Part shown: positions 38,356 through 46,966 of the stretch, piece by piece | Layout of the letters: each line of letters begins with the position of its first letter | Position numbering within the stretch: the first letter of the stretch is position 1 | Source: JBBATK01 sp044228285 | GTDB taxonomy: Bacteria > Bacteroidota > Ignavibacteria > Kapaibacteriales > NICIL-2 | Length of the DNA: 64,000 nt | Direction: 5' to 3' | NCBI GenBank assembly: GCA_044228285.1 | Contig: JBGAVD010000002.1 | Span: 124,001 to 188,000, forward strand | Notes under the pieces: model-generated | The model's database searches: none | What the model was told of the DNA's origin: nothing | What the model saw: the letters and a program-made list of their open reading frames with translations, nothing else | Made by a program: the position numbers and the translations under genes

Positions 38356-39003
38356 ATGCGATTGGTGTTTGTTGTGTTGATTTTGGTAGGTAGTGCAATG
38401 GTGTTGCACGCAGAGGAGAATGCGACGATTACTCTGAAAAACGACTCAACCTTTGTTGGAAGAGTTGTGACGAATACAGCATCTGAGGTTGTCCTGAGAT
38501 TCCGCGATGGTACAGAGCGCAGCTTTCGACGTACCAATATCCGCGACATTAACATTACGAAAGTTCAAACGAAGAGCGAACGACTCAAAGCGAATCTGAT
38601 TGAGTCTCCACCCCATTTCTCTTGTTTTGGTGCAACGATAGGACGCCAAGCTTTGCTGAATCTCCGCGGAGGAACCCACGATAGCAGCTTCGCCACGCAC
38701 ATCTCTGGTATGTTTTATAGTGCCGTTGTCGGAATCCAACTTAATCTTATGTGGTGTTTCTGGCAGCAGAACCATACTCAGCACTATCTGAGTGCTATGG
38801 GTGGCTATCAGTATGCTGATTTGAAATCCAAGTTCCTTTGGTATGAGGAGGGACGAAATGAATGGACTTTTCAAGGTGTCGGATACGTTCTGCACTCGAG
38901 AGAGTTTCTGCTCGAAGCAGGAGTTTGTTGGCCAAGTGGTACACAATACAAACCTCAACTCTTGATCCAAGTTGGTTGGGTACCGAAAACCTATGGCAGG
39001 TAA
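38356..39003 (+). CDS. Exported protein with N-terminal beta-rich (Sm-like) domain, function unknown
   Basis: The 215-aa protein has a signal peptide (MRLVFVVLILVGSAMVLHA). It then shows a short beta-rich segment ITLKNDSTFVGRVVTNTASEVVLRFRDG, a pattern common at the N-terminus of Bacteroidota outer-membrane-associated proteins. The rest alternates aromatic and polar residues (GVGYVLHSREFLLEAGVCWP) and may form a small beta-barrel. GGAG six nucleotides upstream supports this ATG over one at 38344. No function is assigned. Confidence 0.65.
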   Translation: MRLVFVVLILVGSAMVLHAEENATITLKNDSTFVGRVVTNTASEVVLRFRDGTERSFRRTNIRDINITKVQTKSERLKANLIESPPHFSCFGATIGRQALLNLRGGTHDSSFATHISGMFYSAVVGIQLNLMWCFWQQNHTQHYLSAMGGYQYADLKSKFLWYEEGRNEWTFQGVGYVLHSREFLLEAGVCWPSGTQYKPQLLIQVGWVPKTYGR

Positions 39004-39786
39004 GTCAGTGTACTAAATAGTACAGTACTGCGCTCATTTTGCAGTGCATACAGATATGATATGCGTATCGAAGTGCAGACCTTCCACCAGGATAGAGACT
39101 CAAATGCTGTCAATGGTGATTCCTAAGCATTTCGAGCTCACAGACACGAATTGCTCGATGTCGGTAGACTACTGACTCCGTTCGCTCTATGCTTCTAGCG
39201 GTGGCATCCCTCCAACCACAGCTTGAGTTGCGCCATGCCAAACTCATAGCAGCCTATAAGACCTCTTCGGTGGCTGATACAATTCACGGCATTAAAGATG
39301 AGTGCATTTCTGCATCTCGAATCGAACTCAGAGCTCGCATCTCAAAGCTCAAATTTCAAAGCGCCCAACATCTGCATCGAAAGCCACTTTCACCTGATGA
39401 GAGTTGATCCCAGTGAAGAACTACGTTCCTAGTTGATAAACTCGCGCTTCACTCGTAGCCTAAAGCGCGGAGCCTACAGTTGTCTTTAAAAGTCAACTTT
39501 GTTGTGCAGATCAAGACGTACGCGCCGTTGATTCACTTGGTAAATACCTACAAGGACCATCATTACCGTTGAGTTCTGCGCACCAACACATACGAGCTTT
39601 CTAAATAACTTTTTCCACAATGCAAAACTGAGGGCATGGAAACGGAGAATTAACCAATGTTCATACTATCTTTGTCGTAGGGGATAACTCATTGGTTTGC
39701 GTAGAGATATACGGATATCGTACTTTCTCTTAAACCTTCCATGCTCAACGTCAGACTAAACCTCATTCACATTCAAAGGGGTATAG
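39004..39786. other. Intergenic region of about 780 nt before the SET/ATP-grasp cluster
   Basis: No ORF here looks like a gene. A 72-codon plus-strand frame at 39189-39407 has no motif. The right part holds a perfect -7 box (listed separately), giving a leader of about 105 nt for the cluster. I see no clear riboswitch. Confidence 0.4.
39667..39674 (+). promoter_or_regulatory. Candidate -7 promoter element for the SET/ATP-grasp cluster (TATCTTTG)
   Basis: TATCTTTG is a perfect match to TAnnTTTG, 112 nt upstream of the first cluster gene. No -33 TTG is obvious. Confidence 0.45.
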
Positions 39787-40305
39787 ATGCAAGCAGAACT
39801 TCAAGCGCAACATGTGACTCATGTTGACTCGAGTACGAGTCCAGTCAGTGCGCTGTGTGTGGTCGAGAACCCGCATACTCACCAACACGGATTGTATGCA
39901 ACTCGTGCGTTTCAGGCGGGCGGAATCCTGTCCACATTTTCGGCATCGGGTGTCGTAACAGAGCCTAATTACCTTACAATTCAAGTTGGTCTTGGAATGC
40001 ACATTGAGTTATTCCCTGAGATCCTGAGGTATACGAATCACTCTTGTGAGCCCAACAGTTTTTTCGACACGACACTCATGCAGCTTGTTGCACTGCGCGA
40101 TATCTCGGAGGGCGAAGAAGTTTGCTTTTTCTATCCTTCGTCGGAATGGCAGATGGCACAACCTTTCGAATGCAATTGCGGTACTGCCTCTTGCTTGCAA
40201 CTGATTGAAGGAGCAAAGAGTCTGACACCTGATCTCATTCATCGCTATCGCTTCACCGACTTTATACAATCTCAACTTCACCAATTGCACAGAGGGGATG
40301 ACTGA
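39787..40305 (+). CDS. Stand-alone SET-domain methyltransferase
   Basis: The 172-aa protein is essentially one SET domain. Motifs in order are HGLYATRAFQAGG (SAM-binding start), RYTNHSCEPNSFF (the NHSCxPN pseudoknot motif), GEEVCFFYPSSEW (with the catalytic-type Tyr) and a post-SET FECNCGTASC (CxCx4C, which with the NHSC Cys can bind zinc). SET enzymes transfer methyl from SAM to lysine side chains. Bacterial substrates are mostly unknown. The gene overlaps the following ATP-grasp gene by 8 nt, so the two products are probably made together. Its overall layout matches the C-terminal half of the fused gene at 41610. Confidence 0.85.
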   Translation: MQAELQAQHVTHVDSSTSPVSALCVVENPHTHQHGLYATRAFQAGGILSTFSASGVVTEPNYLTIQVGLGMHIELFPEILRYTNHSCEPNSFFDTTLMQLVALRDISEGEEVCFFYPSSEWQMAQPFECNCGTASCLQLIEGAKSLTPDLIHRYRFTDFIQSQLHQLHRGDD

Positions 40306-41428
40306 TACCGCGCTTCATGACTTTGCTATATGGGTTCTGTTGCCGTCTTTGGACACTGACGACCCAAACCTGCAGTACTACTACGACTTCGAACCGGCTC
40401 TTGCGGAGTACAAGCGAGCTTTTCTTGAGCTCGGTTGTGATTGGCAATGGCGTTCAGTCTCTCTCCATGGGATTTCTCAGGTATTAGATGAGATACAGAT
40501 TTTAAGTGGGTCCAAAGTGCCACTGGTATTGAACCTTTGTGATGGAGATGAAACGAACGGAGTACCAGGAGTTTCGGTGGTGCGCGAACTTGAGAGGCGA
40601 GCTTTCTGTTACACTGGGGCTCGGGAGTATTTCTACGAGATCACGACATCGAAGATTCCAATGAAGGAGGCTTTCGATAAAGCTGCGGTGCAAACCGCAG
40701 CATGGAGAGTGATTCATGATGAGTCATCACTTGAAGGAATCTTCGATACCTGTGGTACGCCACTCATTGTGAAACCTGCGGTATCTGGAGGCAGTATGGG
40801 ACTTAGCATTCGCAATGTTGTGTCGAACATGGAAGAGTTGCACGCCATACTTCAAGAGCTCCATGCGGGCTATCGTGGCTGGAATCTTGAGCAGGGTGGA
40901 ATATTTGCTGAGAGGTTTATTCAAGGACCCGAGTTTACGACCTTCATTGTCGGAAGCGGAGATCAGCTTTCTTTCTATGCCCCAGCCGAGAGGGTCTTTC
41001 ATGATTCACTCAAAGTGAACGAACGCTTCCTCTCCTTCGATCGACTCTGGGAAACGTATGAAACAGAGTCCGCAATGCCTGATAATGGGTTTGTGTACAC
41101 TTACGCAAAGGTCGACGATAGTCTCTTCCCCGAACTGAAAGCCCTGAGTATCCGAGCGTACAAAGCAGTTGAGGGGAGTGGTTACGGTCGCATCGATATT
41201 CGACAAGATGCAGAAAGCGGTGAACTGTTTGTGCTTGAAGTCAATGCACAGTGCGGACTAAGCGAAGATGAGAACTACACGTCTATAGGAGCTATTCTGC
41301 GCTTTGAAAAACAGAACTTTGCCGCACTTACGAGAGCAATACTCGAAGACGCGATAAACGCCTATGGACAAAAGCTCGAGCAAAAATCAGAGCGGAAGCT
41401 CCACAGTCAATTGTCTTCACAATTGTAA
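40298..41428 (+). CDS. ATP-grasp ligase, D-Ala-D-Ala-ligase-like
   Basis: The 376-aa protein has the ATP-grasp core: LIVKPAVSGGSMGLSI (phosphate-binding loop with conserved Lys), GIFAERFIQGPEFTTFIVG, and the metal site GRIDIRQD...FVLEVNAQCGL. Relatives join a carboxylate to an amine using ATP through an acylphosphate. Unlike true Ddl enzymes, the last metal motif reads EVNAQCG rather than the usual NTxPG, and the N-terminal domain is different, so peptidoglycan synthesis is unlikely. Substrates may be peptides or amino acids. It overlaps the SET gene by 8 nt and precedes the ATP-grasp-SET fusion by 181 nt. Confidence 0.85.
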   Translation: MTDTALHDFAIWVLLPSLDTDDPNLQYYYDFEPALAEYKRAFLELGCDWQWRSVSLHGISQVLDEIQILSGSKVPLVLNLCDGDETNGVPGVSVVRELERRAFCYTGAREYFYEITTSKIPMKEAFDKAAVQTAAWRVIHDESSLEGIFDTCGTPLIVKPAVSGGSMGLSIRNVVSNMEELHAILQELHAGYRGWNLEQGGIFAERFIQGPEFTTFIVGSGDQLSFYAPAERVFHDSLKVNERFLSFDRLWETYETESAMPDNGFVYTYAKVDDSLFPELKALSIRAYKAVEGSGYGRIDIRQDAESGELFVLEVNAQCGLSEDENYTSIGAILRFEKQNFAALTRAILEDAINAYGQKLEQKSERKLHSQLSSQL

Positions 41429-41609
41429 GGTGCTGCTTCTGAGCAGCTTCGCAGCTCTGTCGTCCATACGAGATTTGATTCGCTCACCATCCGGCGGGCA
41501 ATGAGCGGATCGCAATCAGAGTCGCACAGCATTGAACACTCTTTGTTTCCCAAACTATCGTACCTCAATTCATAATCATTTGCTCTGATACACTTTGTCA
41601 TAGTACTCC

Positions 41610-43052
41610 ATGAAGCTCTGCGTCCTTCTTCCTGACTATTCCACAACTGATGTTGACTACAAGAACTACGATCCACCACGGCAGCTTGCTCCCTTAGTGC
41701 CAGAGCATGAAGTAGATACGGTGTTTCTGAACAAGTTGACAACCTATCGTCAGCTTCAAGAATTGTCGAAACAGAACTATGATTGTTTCATCAATCTTTG
41801 CGAAGGATATCTTGAGTGGGAAGTTCCGAGTATCGATGTGATCTTTTTTCTCGAGAAGCTACAGCTGCCCTTTAGTGGACCTAGTTCTGCATTGTACGAT
41901 CCCGAGAAGTCCCTTATGAAGTACGTTGCTCATTGTCAAGGCGTTTCTGTTCCTGCCGGACAAGTACTAAGAACAGCACAGGATATGCAGCAGCAAGCCG
42001 AGAAACTTGTCCACGACATCGGATTCCCTCTTTTTGTAAAGCCTGCAAAGGCTGGCGACTCCCTTGGTATAGATGGACAATCATTGGTACAGAGCACTGA
42101 GGAACTTGTCAGCAAGCTCAAGACATTGTCGCTTGAGTATAATGAGATAATGGTTGAGCAGTACATAGAAGGACGGGAATTTACCGTGTTAGTATCAGCA
42201 GGGGAGACAGAGCAGGAGTGCACTGTGTATCGTCCGCTTGAATACTGTTTCCCTCCAGATCGCTGGTTTAAAACCTATGCAATGAAAACCTCAGAGCTGC
42301 ATGCGAACTGCAATGTGCCCTGTTCCGACCCAATCCTAGATGCACAACTGCGAAAGGCTGCAGAGAAGATTTTCCGTGGTTTTCGTGGTGTTGGATATGC
42401 TCGAATGGACTTCCGAGTAGACAATCAAGGTCACATCTACTTTTTGGAACTCAACTTTACTTGTTCTGTCTTTTATGAGGATGGTTACGAAGGTAGTGCT
42501 GACCATATCCTGAACAACGATGAGCATGGCAAGCGCGGCTTTCTCTTGAATATCATCCGTGAGGGCATTGCACGATTCAAAAGAAAGCATAAGTGTTACG
42601 AGATGCGTGGCAATGCATTGTCTGGCTATGGCATCTACGCTACACGAGCAATCGATACATCAGAGATTATCTTTCGTGGCGAGGAGCGAGCACAGCGTAT
42701 CGCCACGAAGCGATGGATAGAAGACCATTGGGATGATGAAGCCCAACGTGACTTTCGTCGCTACGCCTATCCTATCTCCTCCGAAGTGTACATCCTCTGG
42801 GACGAAGATCCTTCCTCATGGGCACCCCAAAACCATAGCTGTGAGCCCAATACATATTTCGATGGATTAAACGTTTTGGCCCGACGGGCGATCGAAGAGG
42901 GAGAAGAACTCTGCATTGACTATGCACAGATTCTTGACGAAAGTGCAGAGCCTTTTGAATGCCGCTGCGGTAGTTCAGCATGCAGAGGTCATATTCAAGG
43001 GTCGGATGGCAATACGCTTAGCGAGCGCGAGCGTAGATCCCATGGCTCGTAA
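41610..43052 (+). CDS. ATP-grasp ligase fused to a SET-domain methyltransferase
   Basis: The 480-aa protein has an N-terminal ATP-grasp module (about 1-325: LFVKPAKAGDSLGIDG, MVEQYIEGREFTVLV, ARMDFRVD...YFLELNFTCSVFYEDGYEGSADHIL). A C-terminal SET module follows (about 330-465: SGYGIYATRAID, APQNHSCEPNTYFDG, GEELCIDYAQIL, post-SET FECRCGSSACRG). Both active sites look intact. The fusion shows that ligation and methylation act on the same or linked substrates. The metal motif ELNFTCS again differs from Ddl. The module order is ligase then methylase, whereas the preceding gene pair is methylase then ligase. Members of this fusion exist in other genomes as far as I recall, without known function. 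Confidence 0.87.
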   Translation: MKLCVLLPDYSTTDVDYKNYDPPRQLAPLVPEHEVDTVFLNKLTTYRQLQELSKQNYDCFINLCEGYLEWEVPSIDVIFFLEKLQLPFSGPSSALYDPEKSLMKYVAHCQGVSVPAGQVLRTAQDMQQQAEKLVHDIGFPLFVKPAKAGDSLGIDGQSLVQSTEELVSKLKTLSLEYNEIMVEQYIEGREFTVLVSAGETEQECTVYRPLEYCFPPDRWFKTYAMKTSELHANCNVPCSDPILDAQLRKAAEKIFRGFRGVGYARMDFRVDNQGHIYFLELNFTCSVFYEDGYEGSADHILNNDEHGKRGFLLNIIREGIARFKRKHKCYEMRGNALSGYGIYATRAIDTSEIIFRGEERAQRIATKRWIEDHWDDEAQRDFRRYAYPISSEVYILWDEDPSSWAPQNHSCEPNTYFDGLNVLARRAIEEGEELCIDYAQILDESAEPFECRCGSSACRGHIQGSDGNTLSERERRSHGS

Positions 43053-43204
43053 GAGCTACCGAAGGCTAATCGGTTCTGCACAGTTCCAATACCGTTTCAT
43101 TAATCGTGTGCAAACCAGCCCGCACTGCAGAGTGCGACTTTGAAAGCTCTTGCTGCTCATGAGATGTTGAGATGGGATATGTTATGTACAGAGTGTGAGC
43201 AGCT

Positions 43205-44119
43205 ATGCAGGCCATTACTTTTCTCCGTCGAGTGCTCTTCCAACACAAGGGCCGACTTTCTATCACCTACGTCCTTTTCACGTTAGAAATGGTGGGAGCC
43301 CTGTTGCGCCCCTACTTTCTGGGTGAAGCTGTGAATGACCTACAAGAAGGAACTGCTTCGATGTACGGTCCCTATCGAGGTTTGGTGTACCTTCTTGCTG
43401 CTCACTTTGCCTGGCTAATAATTGGCACAATCCGCCAGTTCTACGACACGCGCACTTACACGGCTATTTACACCGATATTGTCCTGCGTTTTCTAAAGCA
43501 CCACATCAAGAAAGAAGATGTTTCCGTACTAAGTGCGCGCTCGGTTTTAGCCCGTGAGTTTACTGAGTTCATGGAGTATGATATTGTGTACATCGTCGAA
43601 GCGGTATACAATATTCTGGGTTCGCTCTTTATGCTCTATTTCTATGAACCCTCCGTACTCGGTATCTGCGCTGCAGTGCTCATTCCTGTCCTTATCATTA
43701 GTCGACGTTATGGACGTTCGATGTCGAGAATCACGAAGCAACGCAATGATGAACTTGAGAACCAAGTTGATATTATTTCGTCGCGCAACGAAGCGACGAT
43801 CCTGGCTCATTACGACAAACTTCGTGCATGGCAGATTCGACTTTCAGACAAGCAAGCATGGAACTTTGGATTCATGGAGATTACCGTCATGATCGTGCTT
43901 GGAGCTGCCCTTTTGTTGTCGCACGAACAAACCCAGGGTGAAGGTATGTGGGCAGGGGACATTGTAGGGATCTACAGCTATATCTTAAAGTTTCTTTCCG
44001 GATTGGACACCATTCCTTACGCCGTAGAAAAGTTTGCAACTTTGCGCGATATCACGCGTCGTATTTATGTAGAAATCGAAGCTGAGCCAGATGTCGATTT
44101 CATGGACGCGCAAGCGTAG
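43205..44119 (+). CDS. ABC-exporter six-transmembrane domain protein lacking an ATPase domain
   Basis: The 304-aa protein has about six hydrophobic helices (for example YRGLVYLLAAHFAWLIIGTI, VLGICAAVLIPVLIISRRYG, FMEITVMIVLGAALLL) and the long charged helices typical of type IV ABC exporters (MSRITKQRNDELENQVDIIS). It ends before any nucleotide-binding domain; no Walker or LSGGQ motifs are present. Stand-alone six-TM ABC domains form a recognised family. It lies 152 nt after the fusion gene on the same strand, so it could export or shield the cluster's product. The ATPase partner, if any, is not in the window. Confidence 0.75.
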   Translation: MQAITFLRRVLFQHKGRLSITYVLFTLEMVGALLRPYFLGEAVNDLQEGTASMYGPYRGLVYLLAAHFAWLIIGTIRQFYDTRTYTAIYTDIVLRFLKHHIKKEDVSVLSARSVLAREFTEFMEYDIVYIVEAVYNILGSLFMLYFYEPSVLGICAAVLIPVLIISRRYGRSMSRITKQRNDELENQVDIISSRNEATILAHYDKLRAWQIRLSDKQAWNFGFMEITVMIVLGAALLLSHEQTQGEGMWAGDIVGIYSYILKFLSGLDTIPYAVEKFATLRDITRRIYVEIEAEPDVDFMDAQA

Positions 44120-44199
44120 TGGTTTTGCTTCACAGGTCTGCGCAATCAACTTGAGTTTTTATCATACGCGCCGCTTCGCGCGCGCCTTACTACTGATTT

Positions 44200-45192
44200 A
44201 TGAAAGAGCTCCTAGTACTAGGTGGAACGCACTTTGTTGGACGACGCTTCGTGGAGCGCATGATGTCCGCACCAGATATACGCATTACGCTGTGTAATCG
44301 CGGTAAAACGCATCCTGAATTGTTTCCAGACCTGGAGCGTATTGTGTTCAATCGTGAAGTTGACGATCCGGGACTCCTTGGATCTCGTACTTGGGATTAC
44401 GTGGTTGACTTTAGCGGATATTATCCTCTCAGCTTAGAGCGACTTTTGTTGAAACTTGAAGGCAGGGTAGGTCGGTATGTGTTCATTTCAACCTTATCGG
44501 TGTTCTCTTTTGACGAAGCCGCAAGTGGACATATCTACACCGAGCAGAGTGAAACTCTGCCCTGTTCTGCCGAACAGATGATCGATAAAACCATGATGAG
44601 CTACGGCGCACGGAAAGCAGAGTGCGAACGCGTGCTTGAACAAGCGCATTGGTTAGAGAGTGTCTCACTCAGACCCTCGATTATCTACGGGAAGTACGAG
44701 TGGACTGACCGGCTCTACTACTGGTTGTATCGTTGTCAGAAGTGCTCGTCGATACTTCTTCCAAATCAAGGATTGGATCTGGTCACCCTGACAGAACTTG
44801 AAGACCTGTGTCGAATGATTGAAGGCAGCATGTTAAGCCCCAATCTCAAACCAGCGTACAATGCCACGACACATACACCGATGACTTTCGCGGAAATGCT
44901 AGAGTATATGTACAGTCAGAGTCCTCTGCGTGCAGTGACTGTGCCCATTGACCTTGAACAGTGTAATACCTATGAACTACAACCTGGTGCAGACTTTCCT
45001 CTCTGGTTTGGTATCCCCATGAACATCAGCAATGCAGCAATCTGCAGTGATCTCCAATTAGAATGCAGAGATTTTGTGCTAGGAATTCAGGAGGCTGTTC
45101 AACAATATGCTGATCTGGGGTGGCCACTTCCTAAAGCTGGTATGAGTCTGGAAAAGGAAGCGAAGATCATCACAGAACTTCGTGCTCGATAA
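44200..45192 (+). CDS. NAD-dependent epimerase/dehydratase-family protein (extended SDR)
   Basis: The 330-aa protein starts with a Rossmann motif LLVLGGTHFVGRRF, then DYVVDFSGYYPLS, YVFISTLSVFSF and a catalytic-type region YGARKAECERVL (Tyr-x3-Lys). The C-terminal half is divergent (PTFAEML-like MTFAEMLEYMY). Members epimerise, reduce or dehydrate nucleotide sugars and related substrates; the target here is unknown. It lies 80 nt after the ABC membrane protein and is the last co-directional gene of the cluster. Confidence 0.8.
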   Translation: MKELLVLGGTHFVGRRFVERMMSAPDIRITLCNRGKTHPELFPDLERIVFNREVDDPGLLGSRTWDYVVDFSGYYPLSLERLLLKLEGRVGRYVFISTLSVFSFDEAASGHIYTEQSETLPCSAEQMIDKTMMSYGARKAECERVLEQAHWLESVSLRPSIIYGKYEWTDRLYYWLYRCQKCSSILLPNQGLDLVTLTELEDLCRMIEGSMLSPNLKPAYNATTHTPMTFAEMLEYMYSQSPLRAVTVPIDLEQCNTYELQPGADFPLWFGIPMNISNAAICSDLQLECRDFVLGIQEAVQQYADLGWPLPKAGMSLEKEAKIITELRAR

Positions 45193-45832
45193 GCTACGTA
45201 CTTCAGATTAATCTTCTGTTGTCTGCCATGCTATGATCACTACAAGGTTGGTCTAAAAAGGACTCGTATCAATGGAAACTCGTTTTTAGAGTTAGCATAC
45301 AGCAGCTACATTAGACCTGAGTGGAGCCCCATAACGCAGTCCACAACTGTTCTATAGAAACCGCAAATTCTCGACAAAGTTCGGATGTATCGATCTGTGT
45401 CGTACAAACCCACAATATCCATCTGATCGCTTTCCCTCCTTTTGAAACCAACCCTAACCCTCTTAGGCGAAGCAGAGATGCGAAGCTAAAAGCTGTGATT
45501 TCGGACGAAAAATGCGTTATACACCTGCAAAACTGGAGCTTAGGCTAGTATTAGCGGGTAGAAAGGTCGGAGGTGCAAGGCAGGGCAAGCTGCCGGCGAG
45601 ATCGCCTTTCATGAGAGCATACTGGCTTCACTAAGTCGCAGAAAACATACCGTTTGTGTGCTTTTTAACTCATAAATCCAATTCTCGAGCCGATAAGTGT
45701 TAAAGTGTAAGAGCTTTCATTCGGACTAACGCGGTGTTGCAACACTGCATCTACGAGATCATAGTTGCTCAGTCTGGAGTAATCTAGAGCTAGGCTATTG
45801 TGATCTATCGCAAAACTTATGGAGAAAAAGAC
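45193..45832. other. Intergenic region of about 640 nt
   Basis: No credible ORF. The middle (45560-45620) is relatively G-rich with small stems but does not match a riboswitch class I know. A perfect palindrome near 45734 is listed separately. Confidence 0.4.
45734..45745. promoter_or_regulatory. Perfect 12-bp palindrome GTGTTGCAACAC, possible operator
   Basis: The self-complementary sequence lies 88 nt upstream of the FIST gene. Dyads of this size often bind dimeric repressors, but no regulator gene is adjacent; it could be chance. Confidence 0.25.
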
Positions 45833-46966
45833 ATGAAAGTTTGTCAGTCAGTATGCACGAACAATACTTGGTCACACTGCGAACGCTCGGCTGAAATGGG
45901 CATTCCAGATTTGATCATTTGTTTTGGTGATCGGTTCAAGCTATCAGATCCGAATTCATATGAAATGTTGAACAGCAGGTATCCTCATTCACCAATCATT
46001 ATATCATCAACAGCTGGTGAGATAAGCAATGACGCAGTCTTGAATGATACCATCGTAGCAACTGGATTGAAGTTTGATTCCTCACATGTACATACGGAAA
46101 TCGTCAACGTTCAAGATTACAGCAGCAGTCAAGAGGCCGCAGACGCGCTCGCACGGAAGTTTGATAGAGTCGGTATGCGACTCTTCTTCGTTCTATCCGA
46201 TGGTCAGCTCGTTAACGGTAGCAACCTGGTTGAGGGTTTGAGTCAACGTCTCGTTGATATACCAATTGTTGGAGGATTAGCAGGTGATGGTGAGAACTTC
46301 CAAGGAACAGTGGTTGGCTTGAACAATGATGTACGATCCGGGAATATCGTGGGCGTAGCATTCTACGGAGAGAAGCTGCGTATAGGAGTAGGGTCTAGAG
46401 GAGGTTGGGACAAGTTTGGACCACCTCGCACGATCACAAAGTCTACTGAAAATGTGCTCTATGAAATTGATCATGAGAATGCCCTTGACCTTTATAGCAA
46501 GTACCTAGGTGAATATGCAGGGCAGTTACCCGGCAGTGCCTTGCTTTTTCCATTGGCTATCCAGGAAGAGTCGGATGGTGAGATCGTTCGAACGATCCTC
46601 AATATCGACACCGAAACGAAATCAATGATCTTTGCTGGTAACGTACCGAACAACGCGAAGGTTCGTCTGATGCGCAGCAACCTTGATAATCTGGTCACTG
46701 CCGCTTCAGATGCTGCAGAGCTGTGTATCGATGATAGCAATGATATAGAAGCTGAACTCGCCATTATGATTAGTTGTGTAGGGCGCAAGATGATTTTTGG
46801 ATCTCGAATCGATGAAGAGCTGGAAGCTGCTCGTGATGTTTTTGGAACGAACACAGTCATAACTGGCTTCTACTCATACGGAGAGATTGCACCGTTTTCA
46901 ACCTTTCAAAAATGCGAGTTGCATAATCAGACAATGACCATCACGACTCTAAGCGAGGTAAAGTGA
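45833..46966 (+). CDS. FIST-domain sensor protein
   Basis: The 377-aa protein covers FIST_N (ISSTAGEISNDAVLNDTIVATGLKF, LFFVLSDGQLVNGSNLVEGL, IVGGLAGDG) and FIST_C (ENALDLYSKYLGE, ALLFPLAI, GFYSYGEIAPF). FIST proteins are proposed intracellular sensors of small ligands such as amino acids and are commonly paired with signalling proteins. The ATG at 45833 has a GGAG 8 nt upstream and is preferred to a GTG at 45800. Its TGA overlaps the ATG of the histidine kinase (TGATG), so the pair is translationally coupled. Confidence 0.9.
   Translation: MKVCQSVCTNNTWSHCERSAEMGIPDLIICFGDRFKLSDPNSYEMLNSRYPHSPIIISSTAGEISNDAVLNDTIVATGLKFDSSHVHTEIVNVQDYSSSQEAADALARKFDRVGMRLFFVLSDGQLVNGSNLVEGLSQRLVDIPIVGGLAGDGENFQGTVVGLNNDVRSGNIVGVAFYGEKLRIGVGSRGGWDKFGPPRTITKSTENVLYEIDHENALDLYSKYLGEYAGQLPGSALLFPLAIQEESDGEIVRTILNIDTETKSMIFAGNVPNNAKVRLMRSNLDNLVTAASDAAELCIDDSNDIEAELAIMISCVGRKMIFGSRIDEELEAARDVFGTNTVITGFYSYGEIAPFSTFQKCELHNQTMTITTLSEVK

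Noticed and set aside
39189..39407. 72-codon plus-strand ORF before the SET cluster
   Set aside because: No motif, no ribosome site, and it lies far from neighbours; probably random.
45555..45625. Riboswitch-like G-rich segment before the FIST gene
   Set aside because: Short stems are present but the conserved core of c-di-GMP, cobalamin or other classes known to me is missing.
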